Shown in pieces: positions 23,031 to 35,424 of a stretch of 64,000 nucleotides of DNA. Within the stretch, counting starts at the first letter, position 1; each line of letters opens with the position of its first letter. This stretch comes from Acanthosoma haemorrhoidale (Eukaryota > Arthropoda > Insecta > Hemiptera > Acanthosomatidae). The stretch is taken from positions 75,717,341-75,781,340 of the forward strand of contig OV884015.1 of the NCBI GenBank assembly GCA_930367205.1. The letters run 5' to 3'. Under the pieces are notes generated by a model, which saw nothing but the letters and a program-made list of their open reading frames with translations, was not told the DNA's origin and ran no database searches. A program made the position numbers and the translations under genes.

Positions 23031-23256
23031 AGTTACATGACGACAATTACTACTAAACATTGACTAATCCATGTTAAGACCTCCCCCTATAAATAGGCTG
23101 AGCCTGCGGCTCTCGCTCTCATTCCATTATCAGTTAGTCACGCGTCACAGCTCAAAGTCATTCATAGTTATCTTTCAAGTTTTAAACCTTTTGTATTTTG
23201 TGCTTCAATAAAGTGATCTTTTTAAAAAGCCTTTCTCTTCGTGGTCTGATTTAATT
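23031..23256 (+). repeat. 3' LTR (226 bp)
   Basis: Base-for-base equal to the 5' LTR by visual comparison, from AGTTACATGACG to CTGATTTAATT. AATAAA falls at about 23207-23212. It is followed by the target duplication ATAT. Confidence 0.97.
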
Positions 23257-23260
23257 ATAT

Positions 23261-24539
23261 ATAATTATAGATCCTCAGGCGAATATATTTACAAATCATT
23301 TTTGTATTATCGCTACATTATATACAGGTTTTGTTATTTTATAAAAATTATATAATGAATAAACAAGTACAATGATACACATTATTCGTGACTGGACTAA
23401 ACTGACTAATAAAGGTGATGGGGCTCACCTTTTTGATCAACCTTAAAACTAACTTACATACTAATTCTTGACCTAATTTTTCCCCGACAGTCTGTTTAAA
23501 AGGTTACCCTTTGGTTGAACCAGTTATTATTAATAAATCTGTAGCTAACGGCTACAGAGGGATTTTATATATTATTGAATATTAAAGAAAGAAAAACTCA
23601 GTCGAATGGAGTAAAGTAAGTCTTTAATTCAGTAAGTCTGCTATAGTATTGTGTCTGCAAATAATTGAATATATCCAATAACAATTTCTGCGAAATGTGA
23701 CACCGTTACATATTCCGTAAATTGATGTTTCTAGTGATTATAAGGTTGGATACCATTCACACAATTGCACGGGGAAGCACTTATTCACACGTTTCAGAAA
23801 TGTATCACGCAACCGACCGGGTATCGACATTAAAATTAGAATGTCGACATTCTACTTACTTATCTGGAGAGAAAATCCTTAACTAATTCTGGGACTCCTA
23901 TTTGGCCAGGAATTGAATCCTCTTTGAGTCTGCAGACACGCTATCTGGTTTTGGAGATTGCCGGGGAGCAGAACCTCCCCCCTTCGATTCATTGCAATAC
24001 CGCTCAGCACTGTCAACACTGATCACAATTACCCAGGAATGTCGCAACATTGGTTACTATCAACAATTGTACGGATCGGTCACGTGTAGACGTGTGACCA
24101 CATCCATACCAGAATCAGACGTATGTGTTTTTCTGCTTACTCACTCTTTCATGATGAGTGGGCATCGGAGCTGGGGCCACTTAACTGCATGGACGGAGGC
24201 GAACAGTCTAGAAGAAAAGGGACATGAAACACATTCGACACGCATCAGCAATCGAGAACCCACAGGACACACCATGTAAATTCTTCATAATATATACCAT
24301 TTTTTTTGTTCACTACAGCCTTTAACAATGTCTTTACTTATTACAACCAATTTTCACTTTAGTATTACCCTTAATGTTTTATTTCTTCCGTTTCATTCTT
24401 TAAACATAAGTTAATATAAAGCCTATCGTTTATTTCATTTCATTAGTTGAAATCATCCATTGTAACTGACAATATTCATAAACCGGCCTTCAGTCTAATG
24501 CAGTTCACTAAACAGTTCTTTAAAGTTTTTAATTTTTTT
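23261..24539. other. AT-rich stretch, no gene recognised
   Basis: The target sequence of the LTR element continues here. The frame 23992-24279 (95 codons) lies in a more GC-rich patch but has no recognisable domain. A short perfect palindrome centred near 23847 is too small to interpret. Confidence 0.5.
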
Positions 24540-25215
24540 TATATTTGTAAGAGCGTGTTCCAACACTTTTCCAACTTGCAACTGCAAGTATGGATCCGTA
24601 CACATACCATCTAGTGCTAACTACTTCGGTCTAAGTTCACCCGATGCCTTCTTACTCCTTGTTCCCTGAAAAGCCTTAGAGATCACTTTTTTGGGAATCA
24701 CCGTCACTAAATCTTGCAATATGACCCATACATCGGTGGAGGCTCCTAGCTTTGCGAATTTGAGCACGTCCAGGTCATTATAGAGGCCTTACCACTTCTG
24801 GTTTCTTTTTCACCTCCATCTGTCTTCTTCTCTAGTGGGGCCATATTTCCTTCGCTGGATGGATCTCTCCAATAAAAGGTTTTTTCTTATCAACCTTGAT
24901 GATATCTCATGACCGCATTTCTTTGTTCTTTTTGAGAAAAATCCGTTTCTAAAATACTTAGTCAGAACGAAGTAACATCTATTGAAAGCTACTCTTCTTC
25001 ATCCTATCCATGCGAGATGTAGTTCTTTTATTATTTTAGACCCTGTGTACTTACTCTTTTGAACTTCTATCGTATATCCTCTAAGTACATGTTACTTTGA
25101 TCTCCTAAAACTCCAAGTTTCTTCACAGTTTCATCCAGTGAGACGAACCAAAGGATCTAGTTGCGATATATATGTCATTAGCATGACTCTACAAGGACAA
25201 GTCTGTTGAAGTTGC
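24540..25215 (-). pseudogene. Heavily decayed LINE reverse transcriptase C-terminal half
   Basis: On the minus strand, a HANDIYIATRSFG segment (near 25150-25190) resembles a YADDIDIVxRxxG motif C. About 400 bp further on, a MGHIARFSDGDSQK segment (near 24700-24740) matches the WxGHIARMxDxRxPK motif that marks the C-terminus of many LINE ORF2 proteins (RTE/Craft-like and related). Spacing and order are right. Stops and shifts are frequent, so this is an old fossil. Exact clade unknown. Confidence 0.6.
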
Positions 25216-26624
25216 TGTGGTCTGAATGTCATTAGTTATTCCGCTATAGTACTGGTGGTTTCAAAAAAACATGAAAATAAACCAGTTGTTAATGATTTTT
25301 TAAATATACTGCTTAAAAATTGCTAAGGAGTTTCAATAGATCATGTTTTATGAAATAAGTGGGTTTTGTGATAATATTTTGATCGGGAAATCGTCGGTTA
25401 TTAAGACGCTTTGTATATAGTCCCATGTGATTTTAATGGTTAGGCAGATGGGTGACAATGTCAAGATCGTGAGTTTCTTGGAAACCATCTGGCACGTTGA
25501 GGGTGGGCCCCAATTAGCCCCAATAACATCTAAGTGATTACGTATCTATATATTAGGCCAGTTTCTTGAAAAATGGCTAGTAATAGTGTTTTGTGTTAAT
25601 GCACTCCACACCATGCCATGACCGCAGCAGGTTGGGTGGGGGAATATTGGCTCAAAATGACTCTTAACCTTCTATTATCGCTTGACAGAATGAATCGTAA
25701 CTCACCAAGCAATGCGAATCCCTAGTTTTAGTTATTCACTCAGGAAGGGGGGGCGTCAAAAAAAAGTTTTCGTTCTTCAGTGTTCACTAATTCTTGCCAT
25801 TCTCTGCGTTTTAACAGAGTGGTGTGGATGCACAATAATCCCTGATAGCCAGTTTATAATCGTATGGGACAACACCAGAGGCTTCATGAGATCTCTTACC
25901 ATAGACATTTGCCCTTCCTAATCGGGTTTCTCCACTGCTTTTTTGAAAACGTCCACCAAAGGTGTCTTTCGAAAAAAACCCAAAGGTGAGATTTAAGCCA
26001 ACATGAGCTTCTTCCAAACTTTTACTGTAAGAGAAGTACTCTATTAATGAACAGGCATAGGTCAATATTTTCTACTCTTTGCCTGTATATCCTACGATAG
26101 CGATTGTAAAAATGTTTTGATCCATTTGATATTTTAAAAGTATGCTAAAAATACTCCGAAACACGGTATGTTTAGGTTGTGATAAAAAAATAGGCCCACC
26201 TCAAAAAGAAATAAAGTTTGAAAAGGCCAGCTTTAGACCCTTAGCTGACTCACTTTTCTCATTATGCTTCTGAAGAAGCTATAAATTAAGTTTTGGGACC
26301 TGAAAACAGAAAGGTTTAAGTGTTCGAGTTGCTAACAACATTTCAGTCTGAATGACGTTATAAATATTGATATAGAAATTTATACGTTAGTAATATAAAC
26401 TAAACACAGGAAATTTGACCTATAAGGATATATACCTTCAGCATTTATCAGCGGTTGGAGGAACTAACAAGGATAATTTTTTGTCTGAAGGTGCATTAGT
26501 ATATTATAGCAGGGATTAGTAATGTGGCCGGCCCCGCTATATATACATACAATGCCGGAATATGGATTCAATGTATGCCAGTAAATAGTTTTTTGTGTTA
26601 GGGTAAGATACATATTAGGTTAAA
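25216..26624. other. No gene recognised
   Basis: The overlapping frames 25712-25921 (+) and 25811-26065 (-) lie in moderately GC-rich sequence but show no motif. No repeat or RNA was identified. Confidence 0.5.
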
Positions 26625-27042
26625 TTGAACAAACATTCAAATTTTAGTTCGAAGATTGTAAATATATATTATTACTATATTTTTATTTATTTATTTGTAA
26701 CGAAGAGTCTTGTACTGAACTCCATTTTGAATACGTATATTTTTCCCCTTCTATTTTATTTTTTATTTTTAGATTAAACCGGAATCAAGTTGTAATTATT
26801 GTTTAGCTTCTCACATGACCAATACGTCGAGTATACGTACATGACTTTAATATTGCAACGATATACTAAGTCTTCGAATGATATTCGATTAAGCATAATG
26901 GTTTTGAAACGATCATCCCTGTTCATTAGTTGACCCCTGACGTTGTGACTGATTTCGAGATCAGCTCCTCCCCTCCACTCCATTAGTGGTATCTGACACC
27001 CGGAACCCTCTAATTGTAATCTGTTGGTTCACCCTGTGGTAT
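26625..27042 (+). repeat. Dispersed repeat R, copy 1 (LTR-like)
   Basis: It aligns by eye over about 400 bp with 61005-61435 in the same orientation. Shared landmarks in order: TTGTAAATATATA; a CCCCTT block; GATATACTAAGT; CCCTGTT followed by ATTAGT; CATTAGTGG followed by a GACACC/GGCACG block; GTTGGTT. The layout (AT-rich part with a possible polyadenylation region, then two ATTAGTKG motifs) suggests the end of an old LTR plus leader, but no LTR boundary or partner could be fixed. Divergence is substantial. Confidence 0.5.
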
Positions 27043-27249
27043 ATCTAAAATAGCAATATCACATATGCAGCTTTTGAAATGGGTCTTTAGAAATCTTAAA
27101 AGTTATCAAAAGATGCTTGAGTTTTTGTTACATTGACATATATTTCAACCAACAATAGTTACAACTAGCTGTTAACTCTAACAGTTTAGAGTTATTTTTA
27201 ACCATACCGTTAAAATTTTATATTGATTAAATCATTTTTGCTATATGCC

Positions 27250-27660
27250 ACGCAGAGATAGACAGATGAAATAAAAGTAGAGCCTCTCCCTTCGGCCTTT
27301 GCAGTAGTAGAAGGATGAGCGTGAAGCGTGAAGGAGGCTCAGATCTTGGCCGCTGGGTACGGAAGATCGAAGGGGGCAGCTCTATCGAACAGAGCCCACC
27401 GCACGCAACCGCTCCTGCCCTATCTCTCCTCTGTGTCTAGGCCTATCGCCCTTCTTCCTTTATTTAGCCCTTCGCTTTTAAGGCCCTCTGCAGTTCAGCC
27501 GATTCGCACGTTTTGCTTTGGCGTTATCGCACTGGATAGCTGGTCGACCAGTGGCTACCTCAAGGTTGATCCGAGGGCAGATATATAGGTGTCTTAAAGA
27601 TGTGATCTCACCTTTTTCTGGGAAATGGAAGCTGGCAGGAGTATGCATCGATCGGCAAGA
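27250..27660. other. GC-rich block of unknown nature
   Basis: The base composition is clearly higher in G+C than its surroundings. Open frames 27328-27588 and 27518-27850 overlap, and neither shows a domain. It could be a transposon untranslated region or a promoter-proximal exon, and nothing decides between them. Confidence 0.3.
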
Positions 27661-29703
27661 ACATTTATTAAATCTAGTTAATCAAAAAGTCAGTTGCTTT
27701 AACATTAATTTTTTCTTTTTCAGTATAGAGGGCGTGGGAACAATTTTTCTGTGTGAAACTACCTCAAAAACCTTTTTTTTTTCGAGGAAGCCGAGTTTTT
27801 TCGTCAGAAAAGTGGGATTTTCTTTAGTGTTTTTTTATTTTTCAAAATAACCATCTTGTGACCACAGTAGCAGCTCTAACATCATAAGTTGTGTTTAAAA
27901 TGGCGCCTAACCCATTGCTTTTCGAAGAATAAAACTATACGAATACATGCTCAAAAGTTGAGTTAAAGTATGCAAAATCTAGGTTTTATTTAACATACGT
28001 TGCAATTTTATAACAATAAAAATAACCATTCATCGTTTACACTAGTAACTATATAATATTGCGCTATCTTGATTCGTTTATATCTTTATTAGAAAAATAA
28101 TAAACGTGAAATATGTAAGTGTACAATGGCGTAAAACACCGCGTATAACCCGGCTAATACGATGATACTTAGAGCTAATACTTATTATAATTATTCCACT
28201 TCAACTTATCATCAATCCAGTATATGACTCCATCGGGGTGATTTTGAAGGTCCGAACCCTTCCTTCAGCTCTGGAAACGACGGGTAATGTTCCTATGCTG
28301 TTTATCTGTCTATTTATTAAATAATAATTCAATCATAATCATTATCAATCACATAGTATCTGCTATTATGAATACTCATCATTCTTGCAATTAACTTATT
28401 ACGCTACCTTTGCGGGATTAGACGTGATTCGTCATTGTGGGTCCATGGGCAGTGGGGTCGATGAGAGTTTTTATGAAAGGGTAGTGATGTCCTGTTTAAT
28501 ATAATTTACGTCCTAATTTAAAGTTCTCTGATCATAGATGTAATAATAGCGTCATATATGTACTGTGTGCATAGCTTGTGTAGAGTTCTGTTTGAAACGA
28601 ACTTCGGTACGGCAGTCATGAAGAATTATAGATTGTATAGTATTTCGAACCCATTGCTACTGCTTATGTCATATCTCTCTACAAAATAAAAGGTTTTTAT
28701 AATATGTGGGGCATGTGCTTCGGCATATCTTTTAAATCTCGGCTTATAAAAAATATATTAAAAGAAACTGAGATATTAAAAAAATTACTAGTTAATTGTA
28801 TGCGACAGACTGATATTTTTATGTTATTAGTGACTCCTAGAAATAAAAAATGTCTTTGGTATAGCATTTTCAACAGTCATAAACACCTTATAACAAGACA
28901 TGTAGCGCGTAATAGGAAGTAGTTGTACATGTGCCTGTTACATGAATAGCCTTACAGTCACAACCGGAAGAAGCAGAGGGTCAACGACACTTGCGTCTTA
29001 TCAGAAGAGGCAATATCCGGTGGAGACCGAGAGCTGGCACTATATGCTTTGTTCACAAGCAGATTTCATTATATTTAGTAGCCAAATCCCTGGGCTTATT
29101 GTTGCCCGGGGCCTCCATTGAAGGTATTATTCCTTTGTCCTATCACAAAGCTTTTAGTACCAAAGCCCTGCTTGATAAGGGCTAATTCCTCCTCTGATAT
29201 TAGTGCGGTCGCTCTATGTAATAGTTTTTGCTTTGTGAGGATAGTAAAGTGATTGCGACACAACAATGGCTTTTCTGAGGCCTATGTAGTCACCGGTCTA
29301 ATATACCCACTGTTTTCGGTATGCTTGGTACGAAAAAAAACAAAAAAACTAGGGGAGTTATTTAGGAGAGTCTGCAGAATGAGTTCATTAGTAATTTTAA
29401 GTGATAGTACTTATTATCTTACTTATTATGGTTTAAGATACACAGCAGGAGCTTAAGCAACAAGACTACTGACAGAGAGGCTAAATTAGTGAAATTTCTT
29501 GAGTCCCTGAGGATCTGTTAAATACATGTATCTACTTAGAACCGCAATATCATTGGCAGACAAACTGGACGAAAATTAGTGAAGAGACCTGAGCCAACTA
29601 AGATCTACTTACTTAGATTTAGATGACCATTGAATGGGTGCAATTTGCAATCTTACGGATTGACTAACAAGCCTATGAATTCGATACTACTGCGTCAGGA
29701 CCA
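27661..29703. other. AT-rich stretch, no gene recognised
   Basis: Frames 28704-28922, 28991-29185 and 29253-29456 have no recognised domains. Confidence 0.5.
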
Positions 29704-29711
29704 AGAACTTA
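29704..29711. repeat. Target duplication AGAACTTA (left) of LINE-A copy B
   Basis: AGAACTTA at 29704-29711 recurs at 30420-30427. The match extends to AGAACTTATTT, but its last bases merge with the T-run. Confidence 0.85.
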
Positions 29712-30419
29712 TTTTTTTTTTTTTTTATCAATCAATTTTATTAAGATAAAATTACAATCTGCCTTTTATTAGGCAATGAGTAATTGAGATAAATGTCATC
29801 ATTCATACCATATTTACAATTCATCATTCACTCGCTCATTCATACAATATTTACAAACAGCCCAGAGGCCCCCCAAGTCCACATGGTTGTCACCTCGCAT
29901 GCGAAGGAGGAAGCGGAGTCTTGGGGAGTCCCCCACGCCCCTACGTCAGCCGCGTCACTGGATAAGAGCCAGCGGAGGCTGACCAAGAGCGCGACAGCCA
30001 CAGACGCTCAGGACATGATTAGAGAAACTGGCCATTGCCAGAACTCCCACTATCACTTAGTTATAGCAGGTCACGAGGCCACTGCCGTTTTAATCTCCGA
30101 AGAGGATTATAGGGGTGAGTGGTGCAGTGCAATGACTGTGCCAGGGATGGATAGGTTACTATGGAATTTTATGAACTTGGATGGGATGAGTTCAAGAATA
30201 TAGGGTATATTCAGATCATTGTGAAGGGTTTTGTTGCTGACGTAATAAGGGGCATTTACTATTGTTCTTAGGACTTTTGATTGAAAGGATTGGATGCGCT
30301 CGATGTTCGACTTTTTTGCTGTCCCCCATAGCTCTATTCCGTATGCCCAGATTGGCTTAAGTATAACCTTGTAAATAAGTAGTTTGTTTTCTATTGAGAG
30401 GTGGGATGTCCTTCGAAGT
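29712..30419 (-). mobile_element. LINE-A copy 'B', 5'-truncated with target duplication
   Basis: A minus-strand insertion matching about 39500-40205 of the full-length LINE. The T-run at 29712-29728 is its poly(A) tail. The 5' truncation falls in the RT thumb (the equivalent of LLRRTSH). Frames are broken. The flanking AGAACTTA duplication shows it arrived by ordinary target-primed reverse transcription. It is useful as a relative-age comparison with copies A, C and D. Confidence 0.93.
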
Positions 30420-30427
30420 AGAACTTA

Positions 30428-31619
30428 TTTAAGGAAATACTATGTCCAGAGGATTCGATTGGACATAGAAGATCGTCGTCTAAGGTTGGGCCGGTGCCTC
30501 GGTAGGTGGCCTAGTACTAAGACTAGGAAACAAACTGAACCTCTCTGCAACGGCCTAAGAGTAAGTAAGCAAAAAATAAACTCATTTATATATATTTGGG
30601 GAAGGTTATCTCCCTAGAGGGAAGAGGAGGGATAAGTTGGATCTTTCGCTTCGGCAGTCAATACACCTTTACTAGAAACACTGGAGGCGGAAAGTGCGAG
30701 AGCCATACGCAGCCTCCTACAGCTCTAGGCCTGATAGAGAAATGTGATCAATGGCAGAACTGCTAAAGATGATTTATTTACAGGAGATTGCGAGGCCACT
30801 TCTGTTTAAATCTTGGAGGAGGATGGTAACAATGGGCGATGCAGTGGTTGTTTTTTATGCAATATTATAATGATTGTTGATGAAAAGTACATTCAGATTC
30901 GTTCAAAAATCTTTGCTTTGTTTTTTTTGGTACAGTAATTATACCATATAGATGCTATGAGGTACCTAATTAAATATAATTCATTATTATTGGAGTGATT
31001 CCTTATAATTCATGGAGCTGTATGTGAATTGCTCTTTCTTTCTTGGATGGAAGTTGGTAATTAATGAAGGGTTTAACCTTTCTAAATGAAAGATTTAATC
31101 CATTAAAGTAATACTTTTGTAAAATAAATCTAACCTTGCTTTAAGAGAAGTTAAATTTTGTCTTTAAAACTTAACTATTTTTATTAAACGTTCTAGTAGA
31201 AGCCTAGAAAAATCTCCTGTTTATAGGACAGTTCATACTTTTCATACCTTAGTGACAGTATTCTTAGAAAATGTTTCAGAAGAAATTTGACCACTCTAAT
31301 TAGCGGACGTTGAACTGTAAAAAGAGGTAAAACCCGAAGATTTTAACCACTTTATTCTTGCTCTCCAGACGATGAATCCGTCGCAGCTTCAAGCTACTAT
31401 ATATTTCCCTAGCCAAAATAAAATACGTCAGTATTCTTACTGATTCAGGTGAAACAACTGGAGCTCCAATTGCCTCCATCTCTCTGGAAGTCAAAATGTA
31501 AAGACAATCAATGCTAAAGCTTGCACAGAAATGTTTTAAAAACTCCGAAAGATACAGCATTCCATTTTCTCTAGAAGTCAATGAAAATCAAGATCTCATT
31601 GAATTATTTCTTCACCTAT
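30428..31619. other. No gene recognised
   Basis: The stretch 30450-30640 is somewhat GC-rich. The minus-strand frame 31300-31581 (93 codons) starts MTSRENGMLYLSEFLKHF and shows no recognisable domain; it may be chance. Confidence 0.5.
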
Positions 31620-31850
31620 GACTCCCGTCTTCTTGGTATACTGCTCATGGCTAAAGCTAAATTTAATAATGATTCAGTAGATATAAGGAAGTATAAACTG
31701 ATTTCGCTAACTCTAGTGACTTGAAAAACAGTAGAAGTGATGGTCAATCGCAGACTTTGTTGGTTCTACATTCGTTTCAAAGTGGATCCAGACATCATCC
31801 AATATTGATGGAACGGACATAATACCATATGTCAAAAGTGTGTTATTCAT
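31620..31850 (+). pseudogene. LINE reverse transcriptase scrap (another family)
   Basis: Plus-strand translation gives DIRKYKLISLTLVT, a stop, then KTVEVMVNRRLCWFYIRFKVDP. This corresponds to the YRPISLTS-CKTLExMVNRRLxWFLE region just before motif A in I/CR1/Jockey-type RTs. The reading is interrupted and nothing recognisable remains on either side. Clade cannot be set. Confidence 0.6.
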
Positions 31851-32363
31851 ACAGATAAAAAGCTTGCCCTATAAATACTCATAAGGCCCATTTGTGAAAA
31901 ATCGCAATGAATAATGTATGAATAATAATAATGAAAAATCCTTAACACCATAAATATTTCAAAATTTAAAGTAAATCTATTAATTACTTTTAAAAAAATC
32001 GGATGTTTTTGGTTCAATTAAATATGTATTTATATTCCCCATTAAAACTATATAAGGCTCGGCCCAACACCATTATGGTATAGTGGAACTAGTAAAACCA
32101 CTGAGCATATTCTGTAACTCACATGATTTTATTTATACTTCTTGTTCGGGTATAGAGTTCACTGATACTAACAATCTACACGAATGGGATGAAAAATCTA
32201 GAAGTTCACCGCATCCAAATCCCAATAAGAAAATTTCTGCTAAAATAATACGCGTGCCTTATAACATTGTAACAATAATTTATCCAGGAATGAAACTCGA
32301 TCAAAAATCATATTGCATAGTGAATATAAATAACATATTATAAAAATAACAAAACGTATGTAG

Positions 32364-32373
32364 ATTTATTTCT
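32364..32373. repeat. Target duplication ATTTATTTCT (left) of LINE-A copy C
   Basis: A perfect 10-bp repeat, recurring at 32715-32724. Confidence 0.88.
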
Positions 32374-32714
32374 TCTTTATTGTGATAAAATTACAATATG
32401 CCTTTATTGGGCAATAAGTAATTGAGATAAATGTTCTCATTCATATCATATTTCATTCACTCGCTCATTCATACAGTATTTACAAACAGCCCAGAGAGCC
32501 CCCAAATCCACATGGTTGTCACCTCCCTCGCGTGTGAAAGTGGAAGCGGAGTCTTGGGACGTCCCCCACGCTCCTCCGTCAGCCACGTCACTGGATACGA
32601 GTGGAAGCTGACCAAGAGCGCGAGAGCCACAGACACTTAGAACATGATTGGAGAAACTGGCTGTTGCCGCTTTAGTCTCCGAGGAGGATTATAAGGATGA
32701 GTGGCACAGAGTAT
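32374..32714 (-). mobile_element. LINE-A copy 'C', 3'-end fragment with target duplication
   Basis: A minus-strand copy of about the last 400 bp of LINE-A (end of ORF2 and 3' untranslated region). It has a deletion within the 3' repeat and another near 32665 that removes roughly 45 bp present in copy B. It ends at ...CAATAAAG with essentially no A-tail. The flanking 10-bp duplication is exact. Confidence 0.92.
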
Positions 32715-32724
32715 ATTTATTTCT

Positions 32725-35409
32725 AACAAAACTTTTGGATGCTATCGAAAATAGCTTATTATTATCTGTTTATCTGTTATAATGTAGCATGCAGCCGTAC
32801 ACAGATGTACGGCCGTGCAGTCCCATGTTCTCTCGTAAAGCTGTACAATGTTTACCATTTCATAGTCTCGGCTAGTCAGTGGTGCATTATCCCAACCCCT
32901 CAGCTTGCTGTAGGACGCCGAAAGTTGACCTTTCTCACTTTGAAGATAATTTGCCTGTTTGCTATTCTCAGCTTGACTAAAATATTACCCCGAGTCTATT
33001 ACAACATCAGGCTTTAATACTATAACCTGCCAAATTGCTTCATCGTCAACAATTCCTTTCCGATTCATATGTGGTTCCTATTACTGACTGGATATGACTT
33101 ATCGTTAACTGCATTTGAAAAATATGATAAAGATTCTATAATGTTTTAAAAAATAACAAAGGGTTTTGTAAGTGGGTGTATTTGTTTTGATATCCGCTTA
33201 GGTGGAGGAAAGAAAACCTGTATGAATCGGGTGCTTATGTTAAAGGACTGAATGGGGGAGTAAGATTTGAGGGGTTTGAGGCAACGTAGTTGCATAAGGT
33301 TCTAAGAGTGTTTACTTTTATATTTTTAAATGTAAATCTACATTTGTAGACATTTAAATACTTATATATGATTACTAAAATGTGAATGAGTGTGGGTGGG
33401 GATTTGGGTAGATATTTCATTGTTATTTTGCAAGCAAGTTCTTGTTTTATTTTATTCATTATTATTTCAATTTATTTATTTTTATATTTTGAATTCTTGA
33501 GGAGTGTGTGTCTTGTACTTGTATTTATACTTTTTTTCATTATATTTAAATGTAAATCTTAGGAGGGCTGTTACATTCATATAACCTACTCTGTCTTAAC
33601 TAATTGTTTGTTCTTAAGGAGCTTAATCTCAGGATAGTAAAAATATTATTACTATTATCAGTTTCTTCAGGGATTCTCAATGACCATAATTAAATTAATT
33701 GATTCGTACTGAAATCGGGAAAGCCCTTTTTATAAACCCTTTTAACTAATAATTTTTTTCAAGGAACATTTCTGCCATCCAAAGGCGTGGTTCAGTGATG
33801 AGATCCCGGACCCACGACCCCGCCACTAAAGTGCGACAGAGCAGGCGACTAAAACTTGGTCTGGCTATCTGTAAACTTCGATATCGGAAACTAATTAAAG
33901 AAAGTTTCCGGCGGAGGGACCGGTTTTCATCAGGCTGGCCAACTTTTAAGGGGCCATTTACACTGTGGAACATTCCTCTCTGGCCCATGACATATTCTAT
34001 CGGCTATAGTCTCCTCTTAGCACTTCCTCTATACCCGGCCGGAGCTAATAGCCTTCCTTTCATTATATTATCCCTATGGTTAAGTGCGTTAATTTCGTGT
34101 GATACAGACAGAGGGCTCAGTATTTCAGTAAGTAATACATAATGATATTAAAAAATAATATTTAGAAAATTTTATATGGTGGGTGCTGGTTGTAGAAGGG
34201 TAAAATCAAATAACAATTCTTACATGTCTCTATCTAATCTACTGTCACTAAAATGAAAATTCATAAAATAAAAACATCGACTGTAACGAACACGACATAC
34301 TGAGACGAACCATATCAATCATTAACAGCAACTATAACCTATATAACACTTTAAAGGTGCTAAAATGCACTTCCAGAAATAGTTCGTCCAATAAAAAAAT
34401 CGATACATAAATAAAAAATGAATACAAACACAATAATATATTAGCCTTATGGGCTACTTACCCAATCGATGGTATGAAAAATTCAAAACAGGGAAACTTT
34501 TTTTTATAAAGTAGAACAGGTAAAATAGGTTTGTTACTTCTACTGACTTCGCTCTACGATCTTATTTATTTATTACGTATGGAAGGGGAGGGTTTTCCTT
34601 TCCAGACTGTTGATTAATTCTTTATCTATTGCATGGCGTACCATAGTGACTTGACGTTGTGTATTAGATAATAATTTTTAACTATTTTTTTGTGGGTATT
34701 TTAAAAACCAGAATTGCCTATTTTTTTTTATGTTGGGGTATCTATTCTGGTCTCTGTAAGTTGGCTGTACATGCTAGGGAAGTACCATTTTACATAATTA
34801 TTAAAGCTATCAAACAAATAACAAATAAAAATTTACAGCTATTGTCCAGATTATATTTTGCTTAACATGTGTCATTAGTTAACCAATTACTTTTGTTTTA
34901 GAATATTTATATCCCGATTAATCATATTATATATTTTTAAAAAGAAAAGTAGGATTGTTATATTCTGGCCTTGAGTACACTTGCATGAAATTGTCATTTG
35001 GCCGGTGTAAAATAATGGAGCATATCCAGTTGGGTTAGCCCCTGAAAATATATCACTTGTATGAGGATAGGCAGTTCCGCACGTCTGAAAGGCTGTGAAG
35101 GAGGGGTTTAGACTAGACGCCTTGATCATATACATCATACGATGATATATTATATGGCGGTATCATATGTCAGGGGTTTTAATGGCCAATAGTCATAAAA
35201 AGTCACTATGTTGGAGCAAGAGTGAATTTTGGTGAAGTAAATAAATGAAAAAAATTTAATTTGATTTGATTATGTTTTTTATTTTTTTGATTATGTTATG
35301 TTTAAATTGTTCGATTGTAATTTATTCAATAATAAGAGAAATAATTAATAATGCTTTATATTGGTATAATTCTATAGCCTGAGATTCAACTTTCAGTTTA
35401 CAATAAAAC
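32725..35409. other. Mostly AT-rich, no gene recognised
   Basis: A GC-richer block at 33780-34110 holds frames on both strands (33795-34142 +, 33746-33988 -) without recognisable domains. On the minus strand, 34887-35138 gives an 83-codon frame with a fairly protein-like Cys-containing stretch (YTGQMTISCKCTQGQ) preceded by a TATTTTCAG acceptor-like site at 35042-35050. No good donor follows, so it is not called as an exon. Confidence 0.45.
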
Positions 35410-35424
35410 ATTACATTAGTAAAT
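35410..35424. repeat. Target duplication (left) of full-length LINE-A
   Basis: ATTACATTAGTAAAT, a 15-bp perfect repeat, recurs at 40220-40234. Confidence 0.93.

Larger units (their letters stand above)
16172..23256 (+). mobile_element. Errantivirus-like Ty3/gypsy LTR retrotransposon, near-complete, env not recognisable
   Basis: A 7085-bp element bounded by two 226-bp LTRs beginning AGTTAC and ending TTTAATT, which is the AGTT...AATT terminus type of insect 17.6/297/gypsy elements. It is flanked by the 4-bp target duplication ATAT (16168-16171 and 23257-23260), consistent with the known TATA-type target preference. The order is 5' LTR, primer-binding site, gag, slippery site, pol, a 1.6-kb non-coding region where env would be, polypurine tract, 3' LTR. 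The two LTRs show no difference by eye, so insertion was recent. Despite this, pol is out of frame and the integrase lacks its Glu, so movement would need proteins from another copy. Confidence 0.96.

Noticed and set aside
23838..23855. 18-bp palindrome TAGAATGTCGACATTCTA
   Set aside because: Perfect but short, no second copy nearby and no associated feature; expected occasionally by chance.
29793..30203. Plus-strand 136-codon frame
   Set aside because: Antisense of the LINE-A 3' end (copy B); similar antisense frames appear at each copy, including 14464-14718 and 32431-32640.
31300..31581. Minus-strand 93-codon frame starting MTSRENGMLY
   Set aside because: No domain, promoter or splice signals; composition is compatible with chance in this window.
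33746..34142. Overlapping long frames on both strands in a GC-richer block
   Set aside because: Neither shows a motif. Mutual overlap on opposite strands is typical of non-coding GC-richer DNA with few stops.
34887..35138. Minus-strand 83-codon frame with a Cys-containing, protein-like stretch after a TATTTTCAG acceptor-like site
   Set aside because: No convincing splice donor and no recognised domain; insufficient to call an exon.
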